A stretch of DNA of 64,000 bases, taken from Hyphococcus sp. Its GTDB lineage: Bacteria; Pseudomonadota; Alphaproteobacteria; Caulobacterales; Parvularculaceae. Within the stretch, counting starts at the first letter, position 1. Each line of letters begins with the position of its first letter. The stretch is from positions 333,305-397,304 of the forward strand of contig JANQON010000003.1 in assembly GCA_028289605.1 (NCBI GenBank), given 5' to 3'. The notes beneath the pieces were generated by a model. It was not told the DNA's origin. It saw only the letters and a list, made by a program, of their open reading frames with translations, and did no database searches. Below, piece by piece: positions 26,371 to 35,370 of the stretch. The translations under genes and the position numbers were made by a program.

Positions 26371-29253
26371 ATGACCGGGTCCAAAGCCCTGTGCGATCAA
26401 ATCCTCCGCGCGCCGCGTCCCTATGACCCGGCCGCCGCCGCGCGGCTTAAGGACGCCTGGGGCGCGCGGTGGGCCTCGCTCAGCGCCAACGAGGCCGCGC
26501 TGGTTGAAGGGGTCGCGGGGTGCTCGCCATATTTGCGCCGCATGATGCAGCGCGACGCCGAAGCGGCAATGGCGATCCTGCGCAGCGCCCCGTCGGACGT
26601 CCTTGCGCAGATCAACGCCGACATGGCGGGTCTCGCCGCAACCGACGCGGCTGAGGCGATGCAAAAAATGCGGGCTGCGAAGAACAAAGCCGCGCTCGCC
26701 ATTGCGCTCGCCGATATCGCAGGCGTGGGCGATGCGATGACTGCTGCGCAGGCGGTTTCGGATTTCGCCGACGCTGCGGTGGACGCGGCGATACGGACCG
26801 CGGCGCTGAAAAACGGCCTCGGGACCGCCGCCGGGATTGCGGCGCTCGCCATGGGCAAACTCGGCGCACATGAACTCAACTATTCAAGCGACATCGATCT
26901 GATCGTCATCTATGAACCCTCGGCGATGGCGTTTGCAAACGCTGTCGACGCCAAGGCCGCCGCCGTCGCCGTCGCCAAGGACATGGTCGCAATTCTACAA
27001 AGTCAGACGGCGGAGGGTTACGTCTTCCGAACAGACTTGCGGCTGCGTCCCGATCCCGGCGTCTCCGCTCTGGCCATCTCCGCCACCGCGGCGGAAGCCT
27101 ATTACGAGTCCTTCGGCCAGAACTGGGAGCGCATGGCGTTTATCAAGGCGCGCGCCCATGCCGGCGATATCGCCGTCGGCGAACAGTTTCTGCAATCGCT
27201 GCGGCCGTTTGTGTGGCGCAAATTTCTCGACTACGCCGCGATCGAAGACGTCAAGGGCGTCAAACGCCAGATCCATTCCGCCAAGGGCGGCGGCGATATC
27301 GAATTCGCCGGACATGACGTCAAAACCGGGCGCGGCGGCATCCGCGAGATCGAGTTTTTCGCACAGACCCAACAGCTGATCCTTGGCGGCAAGAACAAGG
27401 CGTTGCGTTCGCGCGGGACGTTGGACGCGCTCGCGGTGCTGGCGGCGCACCGACATGTTTCGTCGAAAACCGAGCGCGAATTGAGCGACGCTTATCATTA
27501 CCTGCGCCATGTCGAGCACCGCTTGCAGATGATCAACGACGAGCAGACCCACAAAATCCCCAAACGAGCGGACGATATTGAACGGGCGGCCGTTTTTATT
27601 GGCGAAGAAAACGCGGCGGCGCTGGAAGAAAAATTGATCGGAACGCTGCAATGCGTGAAAGCCCGATATGACGCGCTCTTCGAAGACGACGCGGAAGACA
27701 CTGAACAGCCCGGTCCCCTCGTTTTCACCGGCGTTGAAGGCGATCCTGCGACAATCGAAACGCTGAAGACGCTGGGGTTTGCGCGCGCGGAGGACGTCAG
27801 CGCGATCATCCGGCGTTGGCATGCGGGCGGCTTGCGCGCGACGCGGTCGGAACGGGCGCGCAATATTCTGTCGAAGTTGATGGCGCCGTTGCTGTTGTCC
27901 TTGTCGAAGTCAAACGATCCGGACGCCGCCTTTTTCGCCTTTCACGAGTTTGTCGCCGGCCTGCCCGCGGGCGTTCAGGTCTTTTCGCTCCTGGCGAACA
28001 ATGTCGCGCTTTTTGATTCCCTGACGGAGCTCATCGTTATCTCGCCGTTTCTCGGGCGCGAAATGTCTAAACGCGGAAATTTTGTTGAGTCGCTTCTGGA
28101 GAACGGGCTGTCCGCGCCGTTGCGTGGGCTTGAAGACTATGAGCGCGACCTTCAAAGTACGCTCAATACCGTAGAACGCTATGAGGCTATCCTGAACGCG
28201 GTGCGCCGTTGGGCCGGCGAAGCGAAGTTTCAGATCGCCGCCAAACTAGCAGCGGGAACCGAAACGCCGATGGTCGCCGCGGCGCATTTTACCGCCGTCG
28301 CTGCAGCGTGCATCAGAGCCCTGGCGCCGGCGGCGCAGGCGGAGATGGCGCGGCAGCATGGCGCGATCGACGGCGCCTTGTGCGTCGTCGCGCTCGGCCG
28401 CCTCGGCGCCGGTGAAATGACGGCGGCCTCCGACATCGACATCACCTTCGTTTACAACGCAGCCTACGGCGCCGTATCGGGCGGCGGCGAACTGGGGCGC
28501 GCGCTGGACGCGAAGGAGTATTTTACCAGGCTGGTGCGACGGATCGTGACGGCGCTTTCCGCCGCGACCGAGGAAGGCGGGCTCTACGAAGTGGATATGG
28601 CGCTGCGTCCGTCGGGCGGCGCAGGTCCCGCAGCGGTCAGTCTCGGCGCCTTCCGCAACTACTATCGGGACGATGCGTGGACGTGGGAGATCATGGCGTT
28701 GACCAAAGCGCAGGTTCTCAATTTTGACACGGATCTGGGTAAGAGTGTTGATGCGGAAATCGAAACGATCCTGCAACGTTCCCGGGACGCGGCCGTCACC
28801 GCGCGGGACGTGAATGACATGCGCCGTCGCCTGCTTGAGGCCAAACCGGGCGCCGGCCCCTGGGACGTTAAACACACGCTGGGCGGGCTCACCGATGTTG
28901 AGTTTATCGTTCAGTATCTGACGTTGACGACGGCGGTGAACGGACCGCGCCGGCTCCACAGCATGATCGACGGTATCGACCGGCTGCGCAAACAGGGAAC
29001 GCTGACGCCCGAGCAGGCGCAGACATTGCGAAAAGCGCAGGTTCTTTTCGATAATGTACTGCACGCATCGCGTGCAGCGACCGGCGATATCTTCGCGCCC
29101 GGCGCCGCCGGAGAAGCCCTGGCGCAGCGGATGGCCGGGCTGTGCGGGGCTCAGACGCTGGACGACGCGGAAGCTGCCCTTTTGTCCTTGCAAAGACGGG
29201 TAGCGAATGTTTACCGACAAGTGTTAGGCTTCGACCCTGAAGGGGCAGAGTAA
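26371..29253 (+). CDS. glnE: Glutamine synthetase adenylyltransferase/deadenylylase
   Basis: A 960-residue bifunctional enzyme controlling glutamine synthetase by AMP addition and removal in response to PII. Two nucleotidyltransferase domains carry the family signature: LGAHELNYSSDIDLIVIYE near residue 165 (deadenylylase half) and LGAGEMTAASDIDITFVYN near residue 675 (adenylylase half). Helical PII/GS-contact regions follow each (e.g. GRGGIREIEFFAQ, LGGLTDVEFIVQYL). Full length. The oxidoreductase gene starts eight bases later. Confidence 0.96.
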   Translation: MTGSKALCDQILRAPRPYDPAAAARLKDAWGARWASLSANEAALVEGVAGCSPYLRRMMQRDAEAAMAILRSAPSDVLAQINADMAGLAATDAAEAMQKMRAAKNKAALAIALADIAGVGDAMTAAQAVSDFADAAVDAAIRTAALKNGLGTAAGIAALAMGKLGAHELNYSSDIDLIVIYEPSAMAFANAVDAKAAAVAVAKDMVAILQSQTAEGYVFRTDLRLRPDPGVSALAISATAAEAYYESFGQNWERMAFIKARAHAGDIAVGEQFLQSLRPFVWRKFLDYAAIEDVKGVKRQIHSAKGGGDIEFAGHDVKTGRGGIREIEFFAQTQQLILGGKNKALRSRGTLDALAVLAAHRHVSSKTERELSDAYHYLRHVEHRLQMINDEQTHKIPKRADDIERAAVFIGEENAAALEEKLIGTLQCVKARYDALFEDDAEDTEQPGPLVFTGVEGDPATIETLKTLGFARAEDVSAIIRRWHAGGLRATRSERARNILSKLMAPLLLSLSKSNDPDAAFFAFHEFVAGLPAGVQVFSLLANNVALFDSLTELIVISPFLGREMSKRGNFVESLLENGLSAPLRGLEDYERDLQSTLNTVERYEAILNAVRRWAGEAKFQIAAKLAAGTETPMVAAAHFTAVAAACIRALAPAAQAEMARQHGAIDGALCVVALGRLGAGEMTAASDIDITFVYNAAYGAVSGGGELGRALDAKEYFTRLVRRIVTALSAATEEGGLYEVDMALRPSGGAGPAAVSLGAFRNYYRDDAWTWEIMALTKAQVLNFDTDLGKSVDAEIETILQRSRDAAVTARDVNDMRRRLLEAKPGAGPWDVKHTLGGLTDVEFIVQYLTLTTAVNGPRRLHSMIDGIDRLRKQGTLTPEQAQTLRKAQVLFDNVLHASRAATGDIFAPGAAGEALAQRMAGLCGAQTLDDAEAALLSLQRRVANVYRQVLGFDPEGAE

Positions 29254-29260
29254 GCAGTTC

Positions 29261-30559
29261 ATGGCGGCGAATTACGACCTGCTGGTAGTCGGCGAAGATG
29301 CGCCAAGCCTGTGCGCCGCAGCGGCGGCGGCGAAGGCCGGCGCATCCGTTCTGCTCGCCCCGACCCGAAAGGCGCCGGCGCCGCGTGCTCCGTCCGTATG
29401 CGATATTCCAAATTTTGTATGGCGCCGCCTTGAGCTTCAGGATTACGGTCTGCAGCTGGAGCCGATCAGCGCACGGATTACGCTGTTGGAAGACGGCGTC
29501 ACCGCCTCGTCCCAGCGCAGTCCCGAAGACACAGCTGACGCGCTCGTCGACATTGACGAGGACGCAGCCGCGCTGTGGCCGGCGTTTGTGGAGGAAATGC
29601 GCGCGCTCGGCGTCGACGCAGCCGGGGTCGAAACCGACGGCGTCTCTTGCGCCCTGCCGGACGTCATGGACATCGGGGTCCTGTCCGCGCTTGGACGCGC
29701 CAGCGGCGCGGCGTCGGAGTTGCTCGACGATTATCTGAACGGCGGACCGTTAAGCGCCCATGTGAGCGCCCACGCCTTGTCGCTGTCGGGACAGAGCGGC
29801 GAGGAAGCCGGTTCCGCGCTGGTGTTGCCGGAATTTTTCGACGAGCATGGCTGGCGCGTGCGCGCAGCGCCAGGATCGCGGTCGGTGTTCGGCGCCTTGC
29901 GCCGGGTGTGTGATGCGGCCGGAGTCGAAACGGCGCCGAAGGCTGTCTTGGAAGCCCATGCGGACAGCGGCCGCTACAACAATCTTGTGTTCGGCGACGA
30001 GGTGAAACGAAAGGCGCGGCGCATTTTCTTCGCAACGCCCGACGCCGCCGAGGCCGTCGGATATGCAGCGCCCGGCGCCTATAACGGCGCGCGCGCCGTG
30101 TTGCGCTTGTCCTTGCGCGGCGAAATCGAGCTTCCCGCCGGCGATGAACACGCGCTCTTTCAGATCATCGACAGTGCAGCGGATCTGCGTGAGGCGCGCG
30201 ATGCGGCGCTTGACGGCCGACTGAGCGACCGCCCTCCGGTCGCCTTTGAAATGACGGACAAGGGCGACATCATCGCTTACACGTCATTTGTTCCCAAACG
30301 TTTGCGCGATGACGATGAATGGCGCGACTGGACGGGGCAGGACCGCCAGGCGCTGACCAAAGTCATCATCGACCGGCTGGCGAGCCGGATCGACGGCTTG
30401 CGCGATCGCGTCCGCCGGCGCGAGCTCGTGGTCTTCGCCGAAGAACAGGACGGCGCCGGTCCCTTCGACAATGCGCAGAACATTGTGCTTCAGCCCAAAC
30501 GGCACAACGCCGTCGCCGCCGCCGTTTCGCTCGTCGACAAAGTGCTTGCCGATGAGTGA
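29261..30559 (+). CDS. FAD-dependent oxidoreductase-like protein
   Basis: A 432-residue protein with an N-terminal Rossmann region (DLLVVGEDAPSLCAAAAAAK) that departs from the GxGxxG rule: GEDAPS replaces the glycine loop. The later SRSVFGALRRVCDAAGVETA segment resembles the oligomeric amine-oxidase/phytoene desaturase FAD fold. The altered dinucleotide loop suggests weak or lost FAD binding, perhaps a partner subunit for the next gene, with which it overlaps by eight bases. Confidence 0.75.
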   Translation: MAANYDLLVVGEDAPSLCAAAAAAKAGASVLLAPTRKAPAPRAPSVCDIPNFVWRRLELQDYGLQLEPISARITLLEDGVTASSQRSPEDTADALVDIDEDAAALWPAFVEEMRALGVDAAGVETDGVSCALPDVMDIGVLSALGRASGAASELLDDYLNGGPLSAHVSAHALSLSGQSGEEAGSALVLPEFFDEHGWRVRAAPGSRSVFGALRRVCDAAGVETAPKAVLEAHADSGRYNNLVFGDEVKRKARRIFFATPDAAEAVGYAAPGAYNGARAVLRLSLRGEIELPAGDEHALFQIIDSAADLREARDAALDGRLSDRPPVAFEMTDKGDIIAYTSFVPKRLRDDDEWRDWTGQDRQALTKVIIDRLASRIDGLRDRVRRRELVVFAEEQDGAGPFDNAQNIVLQPKRHNAVAAAVSLVDKVLADE

Positions 30560-32120
30560 GGAAGCCGGGGCCGGCGGGCGGTCGCGCATTGAAGGAGGCG
30601 TTGACGCGATTGTCGTCGGCGGCGGCCCGGACGGTCTCGTCGCGGCGGCCTATCTCGCGCGATCCGGTCGGCGTACGGTCATTTTCGAATCGACAGGCGA
30701 GCTCGGGCTGCCGGTGCGCAAACGGGAAATGGGCGCGCGCCGGTTTGCGGGCGCATCGGACGGCGAGCACTTGATCCACGCTCTCGATCCGCATGTTATT
30801 GACGATCTTGATCTCTATCGTCACGGCGTTTCCTATGCGTCGCGGCGTCTTGAAACGACCTATATTTTCAAAACCGGCGAACGTCTCACCCTGCGCGGCG
30901 ATCTGCGCGAGCCGATGCACGATCTTGAGGATACGGCGGATGCGTTGGGGCGGTTTGCAACGGGGATGTTCGCCGCCGCCGCCCAATTACGCCCCCTGAC
31001 GTCGGGAGCGGCGGGCGGCGCTCAGGAAATTGCAAACGCTCTTTCCGGCGACGTGTCGGAATTTCCCGGCGGCGCCGGCGCTGCGCTTATTCAGTCTGCA
31101 GAGGACGTCTTCGACCGATATTTCGCCGAAGGTCCGCTGCGCGACGCATTGACCGCGGAAGCGGCGTTCCGCAGCGCGTTGCCGCCTCACGAACAATCCA
31201 GTTTCTCGCAATTGCTGGCGAGGTGGGCCGGCGAGGTGTCGGGATTGCAGGGGGCGGTCGGATATCCCGAAGGCGGCGCCGTCGCCATTGTCGAGGCGCT
31301 GCGGCGCTCAGCACAGAGAACCGGCGTCGATATTCGCGCATCGACGGAAGTCACTGAAATTCTCATTGAAAAGGACGCAGCCGCCGGCGTCGTTCTCAGC
31401 GACGGCGGCCAGGTGCGTGCGCCGATCGTTGTGTCCGCCCTTGATGCGCATACGACCTATATGTCGCTCATCGGTCCGGAGGCGCTCGATGTCGCTTTTC
31501 AGCGCGATATCGCCATGCGGCGCGCACCCATCGCAACGGTGCAACTGCATGTGGTGCTGGCCGATGCGCCGGATGATGAAGACGCGCGGGGAGAATTGTC
31601 CCGCAGGCTGGTCTACGCGCCGCCGCCCGATGACGTTCGCCGGGCGTTTTCAGCGACGCGCCGGGGCGAGATTCCGAACGACTTGATCATCGAAGCCATC
31701 GCCGTCGACGCCTTCGAAGAAGAGTGGCCGGAAGGCAAAATGCAGCTCTCGGTGCTGGCCCATCCTCTGCCGCTCGACGCAGACGCAAACGAACAGCGGC
31801 GTGAGGAGACGCGGGCCGCGATTGTCGCTTCGCTCGAAAAGATGTTGCCCGGCGCCGGCGAGCGTATCGAAGACGACGCTCTCGTCACGCCGCATGATCT
31901 CGCAGGACGCGGCGGCGGCGCACTGCATGCGTTTTCCGCAAGGGAGGGATTGTTGCGCCAGTTGTCCCTCGCCGCGGTGACCCGTTCAGCGTGCAATATC
32001 GGCGGTCTTTATTTTTGCGGCCCGGAAGCGCAGCTTGGTTACGGCCTCAACGGCGCCGCCGGCCGGGCCGCGGCGCGCGCAGCGCTGAAAAAAGCGAAAC
32101 GATCCGGAGCCGCGCCGTGA
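30552..32120 (+). CDS. Phytoene dehydrogenase-like FAD oxidoreductase
   Basis: A 522-residue FAD protein. The nucleotide loop VVGGGPDGLVAAAYLARSGR (residues 19-38) is intact, followed by a charged strand end (VIFES). Near residue 235 the text GYPEGGAVAIVEALRRSAQR matches the phytoene desaturase family, and the end LYFCGPEAQLGYGLNGAAGR is the FAD-binding closing motif. The substrate is unknown. The ATG at 30552 overlaps the previous stop, and its own stop overlaps the next GTG. Confidence 0.87.
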   Translation: MSEEAGAGGRSRIEGGVDAIVVGGGPDGLVAAAYLARSGRRTVIFESTGELGLPVRKREMGARRFAGASDGEHLIHALDPHVIDDLDLYRHGVSYASRRLETTYIFKTGERLTLRGDLREPMHDLEDTADALGRFATGMFAAAAQLRPLTSGAAGGAQEIANALSGDVSEFPGGAGAALIQSAEDVFDRYFAEGPLRDALTAEAAFRSALPPHEQSSFSQLLARWAGEVSGLQGAVGYPEGGAVAIVEALRRSAQRTGVDIRASTEVTEILIEKDAAAGVVLSDGGQVRAPIVVSALDAHTTYMSLIGPEALDVAFQRDIAMRRAPIATVQLHVVLADAPDDEDARGELSRRLVYAPPPDDVRRAFSATRRGEIPNDLIIEAIAVDAFEEEWPEGKMQLSVLAHPLPLDADANEQRREETRAAIVASLEKMLPGAGERIEDDALVTPHDLAGRGGGALHAFSAREGLLRQLSLAAVTRSACNIGGLYFCGPEAQLGYGLNGAAGRAAARAALKKAKRSGAAP

Positions 32121-33259
32121 TCTTTCCCGTCGACGACCTGCTTGCGGACCGGCCGAAACCGACCCCCCTTTATGCGGCGGCGGCCTCGGTCAGCGAAGCG
32201 AATATCTGGACGTCGATCAACGGGTTCGCCGCCGCGCGCGTGTTTGACAATGTCGAAACCGAATACCGCGCCGCCAAGGACGGCGCCGTCATCGCCGACT
32301 TCGGTCCGCTGTCGCGTTACGCCGTACGCGGAGAAAGCGCCGCGGCCCTGTTGACGCGGGTCGCCACGGCGCCGGCCTTCACCCTGTCGCCGGGAGAAAG
32401 CGCGCGCGGGCTTATGCTCGACGACGCCGGCGGGGTGCTTGATCTTGCGGAGATTTCCCGTCTGACGGACGATCTTTTCCTGATGACGACGCCGTCGCCT
32501 CAGCCGCGGGCGTTGCAGCTCGCCGCCCGGGGGCTCAATGTCCAGGTCGAGAATATTTCGCGCGCAGTGGCGGCGATCGGCGTTTTGGGCGCCGGGGCGA
32601 ATGAGGCGCTGGCGGCGGCCGGCCTGAAAATTCCCGGCGATCATGTCGCCGCCTCCGCCGTGTTGCGCGGGGTGGAAACCGCCGCCCGTCCGGTGCAGTT
32701 CGGCGCCCTGCCGGGGGCGGAGCTGATTTTTCCGGCCGATGACGCGCTCACCGTCTGGGAACGGTTGATGCGCCGCGCGTCGGTGCGCCCGATCGGCCTC
32801 GACGCCATGGAGGTCCTGCGGATTGAAAGCGGCGCGCCGCGGCCCGGATCGGACTTTGTCACCCGTCCGCCGCGGTCGGGCGCGCGCCGCATGCTGCCGG
32901 TGGAAATCGGCCTGCCCCATCTGGCGCCCCTCGACAGCGGTTGGTTCAACGGCCGCCGGTCGCTGCGATACCAGTCGGCGGCGCCGGAGCATTTTCTGGT
33001 CGCCCTGGCGATCGACGGCGACCGGGTCCTGCCGGGCGCGGCGGTCTATTGCGGCGGCAAGCCGGCGGGCCGGATCACCTCGTGCGCCTGGTCGCCGGCG
33101 GTGCGCCGGGCCATCGGATTCGCCTCGATCACGGCGGCAAGTATCGGAAAAAGAGGGGAAATTGCCGTTTCCGACCATCTTGGCGATCTCCGCGGCGCGC
33201 GCCTGTTGGACACCGCCGAAAGCCGTCTCGCCGCGGCGTTTTCCGAGGCCCAGTCCTGA
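32117..33259 (+). CDS. GcvT-like folate-binding aminomethyltransferase family protein
   Basis: A 380-residue protein with a GcvT/dimethylglycine-oxidase C-terminal-type fold: VIADFGPLSRYAVRGESAAA, GESARGLMLDDAGGVLDLAE, MEVLRIESGAPRPGSDF, and a closing barrel (GAAVYCGGKPAGRITSCAWS). It starts with GTG overlapping the stop of the FAD oxidoreductase. FAD amine oxidases coupled to GcvT-type tetrahydrofolate domains act in N-demethylation, so a methylated amine substrate is a reasonable guess (inference). Confidence 0.85.
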   Translation: MIFPVDDLLADRPKPTPLYAAAASVSEANIWTSINGFAAARVFDNVETEYRAAKDGAVIADFGPLSRYAVRGESAAALLTRVATAPAFTLSPGESARGLMLDDAGGVLDLAEISRLTDDLFLMTTPSPQPRALQLAARGLNVQVENISRAVAAIGVLGAGANEALAAAGLKIPGDHVAASAVLRGVETAARPVQFGALPGAELIFPADDALTVWERLMRRASVRPIGLDAMEVLRIESGAPRPGSDFVTRPPRSGARRMLPVEIGLPHLAPLDSGWFNGRRSLRYQSAAPEHFLVALAIDGDRVLPGAAVYCGGKPAGRITSCAWSPAVRRAIGFASITAASIGKRGEIAVSDHLGDLRGARLLDTAESRLAAAFSEAQS

Positions 33260-33337
33260 GCGACGGAATTGGCGTCCCCGCACGTTAAAGATGCGGCTGG
33301 ACAATCCGGGCCGAAAAGAAATGGAGACGAGAACGAC

Positions 33338-33760
33338 ATGAAGAAAACAGCAATCGCCCTAGCAGCGGGATTGAGCGCCGCCGCCCTGGCTGCTGCAGCG
33401 TTCGCAGCGCCGGGCGACAAGGGAAGCCGGTTTGAGCGCTTGGACGCCAATGGCGACGGCAAGGTCACCGCTGAAGAGATGGCCGCCCGCAACGAAGCGT
33501 TGATCAATGACGCTGACCGCAATGGCGACGGCGCCCTGACCGAGAGCGAAATGCGCGAATTCCGCGAAGCCAAGCGCGCAGAGATGCGCCGGCTGCGGAA
33601 TCCCGATAAAAACAATGACGGCGTTGTCGATCGCGCCGAATATGACAGGGCGTCCGCCGAGCGCTTCGAAAGGCTCGACAAAAACGGCGACGGCGTTCTG
33701 TCGGAAGACGAGCGCGAGCGGCGTCGGGGCCATCGCGGCCATGGTCGTCGCGGCGGCTAA
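33338..33760 (+). CDS. Exported EF-hand protein
   Basis: A 140-residue protein with a signal peptide (residues 1-24, AAAAFA cut) and four calcium-binding loops: DANGDGKVTAEE, DADRNGDGALTESE, DKNNDGVVDRAE and DKNGDGVLSEDE. The C-terminus is Arg/His/Gly-rich. It precedes an ECF sigma operon by 48 bases and so may act in envelope metal sensing with it (inference). Confidence 0.9.
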   Translation: MKKTAIALAAGLSAAALAAAAFAAPGDKGSRFERLDANGDGKVTAEEMAARNEALINDADRNGDGALTESEMREFREAKRAEMRRLRNPDKNNDGVVDRAEYDRASAERFERLDKNGDGVLSEDERERRRGHRGHGRRGG

Positions 33761-33776
33761 ACTGAACCTGCGGGGT

Positions 33777-33797
33777 GCGGCGCCTGATCGGCGCCGC
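33777..33797 (+). repeat. Intergenic hairpin before the sigma factor gene
   Basis: GCGGCGCC and GGCGCCGC form a perfect 8-bp stem with a 5-base loop. No T-run follows, so it is not a plain terminator; it could reduce read-through or stabilise the EF-hand message. Confidence 0.5.
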
Positions 33798-33808
33798 GGT
33801 CTCGCACT

Positions 33809-34423
33809 TTGCGGGCGCGCATCGATTTGGGATTTGCGGCGGACAGCGATGAAGCGCTCGTCAAGCGAGCGGGAGAGGGTGACCGGCAGGCGGCGTCCTT
33901 TCTTGTCGCGCGGCATACGGACAAAATCTATGCAGTGTGTTTTCGGACCCTTCGCAATCGCGCCGCCGCCGAGGATGCAACGCAGGAGACGTTTCTGCGC
34001 CTCTGGGTCAACGCATCGAAATGGCGTCCGCAAGGCGCGAAGTTTGAAACTTGGCTTTATCGGGTGGCCATGAACATCTGTCTGGATCAGTTGCGTAAGA
34101 CCAAGCGAGAGGCGCCGGAAGAGGCCGCCCCTGAGCGCGCCGATTCCGCCCCGCGGCAGGACGATGCGCTGCTCGCCGGTGAAAAGCGCCTGGCGGTGGA
34201 CGAGGCGCTGGAGACCTTGCCCGCCCGTCAGCGCGCCGCGATCAGTTTGTGCCACTACCAGGAGCTGTCGAATATCGACGCTGCGGAGGTAATGGGCGTC
34301 AGCGTCGAAGCGCTGGAATCATTGCTCGCCAGAGGACGGCGGGCGTTGCGCGATCGGCTGATGCCGATGCGAGAGAGTTTAACCGGAAAGATGAGCGATG
34401 ACCCGTCCGCAAACTGGGGATAA
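33809..34423 (+). CDS. ECF-type RNA polymerase sigma factor
   Basis: A sigma-70-family factor of about 204 residues. Region 2 reads LVARHTDKIYAVCFRTLRNR and AEDATQETFLRLWVNA; region 4 reads LPARQRAAISLCHYQELSNI with a helix-turn-helix (AAEVMGVSVEALESLLARGR). The start is uncertain: the listed TTG has no clear ribosome site. It overlaps the next gene by 26 bases, the usual sigma/anti-sigma arrangement. Confidence 0.93.
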   Translation: MRARIDLGFAADSDEALVKRAGEGDRQAASFLVARHTDKIYAVCFRTLRNRAAAEDATQETFLRLWVNASKWRPQGAKFETWLYRVAMNICLDQLRKTKREAPEEAAPERADSAPRQDDALLAGEKRLAVDEALETLPARQRAAISLCHYQELSNIDAAEVMGVSVEALESLLARGRRALRDRLMPMRESLTGKMSDDPSANWG

Positions 34424-34877
34424 AGAACTGGCGGCCGCCAAAAACTGCATCGACGCCTATGGCGGCGATATCGAACGGTGGCCGGAAGATGCGCGCAACG
34501 CCTATGGCGCGCTCGCCATGAGCGATGCGCTGGCGTCGGAACGCGAGGCCGCCCTGGCGCTGGACGCATTCCTGGATGCGGCGACGGCGCCGAAAACGGC
34601 GGATGATCTGCAGCGTCGCATCCTCGCCGATTATCGTCCGCCCGCGGACCGGACTGGCTGGCTCGGCGCAATCTCCGCGTCGCTCTATGGTCTTGGCGGG
34701 TTCTTACGTCCCGCGCCGGTGGGCGCCTTTGCGAGCCTCGCGATTGCGGGCTTTATCGCAGGGGCCGTGACGGACGGCGGCGCTCTCGATCCTGAGATCG
34801 AAGCCTACGCCTATCTTGAGACGGACGGTTTTGCCGAGGCAGCCGATAACGAGGAGTTTCCATGGGGCGCGGACTGA
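34398..34877 (+). CDS. Probable anti-sigma factor, single membrane span
   Basis: A 159-residue protein overlapping the sigma gene. Residues 1-75 are acidic and helical (ELAAAKNCIDAYGGDIERWP), suited to binding the sigma factor. One hydrophobic span lies near residues 105-125 (PVGAFASLAIAGFIAGAV), leaving a short acidic periplasmic tail. It overlaps the following sensor gene by 16 bases. The role is inferred from position and topology. Confidence 0.7.
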   Translation: MTRPQTGDKELAAAKNCIDAYGGDIERWPEDARNAYGALAMSDALASEREAALALDAFLDAATAPKTADDLQRRILADYRPPADRTGWLGAISASLYGLGGFLRPAPVGAFASLAIAGFIAGAVTDGGALDPEIEAYAYLETDGFAEAADNEEFPWGAD

Positions 34878-35347
34878 TGATCGTGCTGGCGGCGTCGTTG
34901 GGATTGAATTTCTTCGTCGCGGGCTTCCTTTTTCATGGGCGGGTGAACCCGACGCCGCCGCCGCCGCCGGTTGCGGAAGGAGCCGGATTCGGCAATCCGC
35001 GCGGCGTCATGCGGCTGGTCGGAGAGCTCCCTCCGGAAAGCCGGCGAGCGTTCCGCCGTGAGATCCGCGGCGCCCTGCCCGGCATGCGCGAGATGAACGG
35101 CCGCATGCGGATCTTGCAGCAGGAGCTTCGCATGCTGATCGAAGCGGAAGAATGGGACGCGGACGCTGTCGCCGCCAAGATGGCGGAAATTCGCGCGTTG
35201 AGAGCGGCGCAAACCGAGGCTTTTGACGGCGCTTTCGCCGCCGCGCTCGAGGCGGTTTCCGTAGAAGACCGCCGGCGTCTTTTGGAAATGGCTGAGCGGC
35301 GGCGCGCTGAACGCCGCGAACGCTGGCGCGAGCGCCGCGGCGAATAG
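34862..35347 (+). CDS. Periplasmic heavy-metal sensor-like protein (CnrX/Spy type)
   Basis: A 161-residue membrane-anchored periplasmic protein: an N-terminal span (LMIVLAASLGLNFFVAGFLF), a proline linker, then long helices with RRAFRREIRGALPGMREMNG and LQQELRMLIEAEEWDADAVA, the CnrX/ZraP/Spy hairpin pattern. In CnrYXH the periplasmic sensor releases the sigma factor when metal binds; the same logic probably applies here. Few metal ligands (His, Met) stand out, so the ligand is unclear. Confidence 0.85.
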   Translation: MGRGLMIVLAASLGLNFFVAGFLFHGRVNPTPPPPPVAEGAGFGNPRGVMRLVGELPPESRRAFRREIRGALPGMREMNGRMRILQQELRMLIEAEEWDADAVAAKMAEIRALRAAQTEAFDGAFAAALEAVSVEDRRRLLEMAERRRAERRERWRERRGE

Positions 35348-35370
35348 GCGCCAGCTTTATTCGGCGGCCC

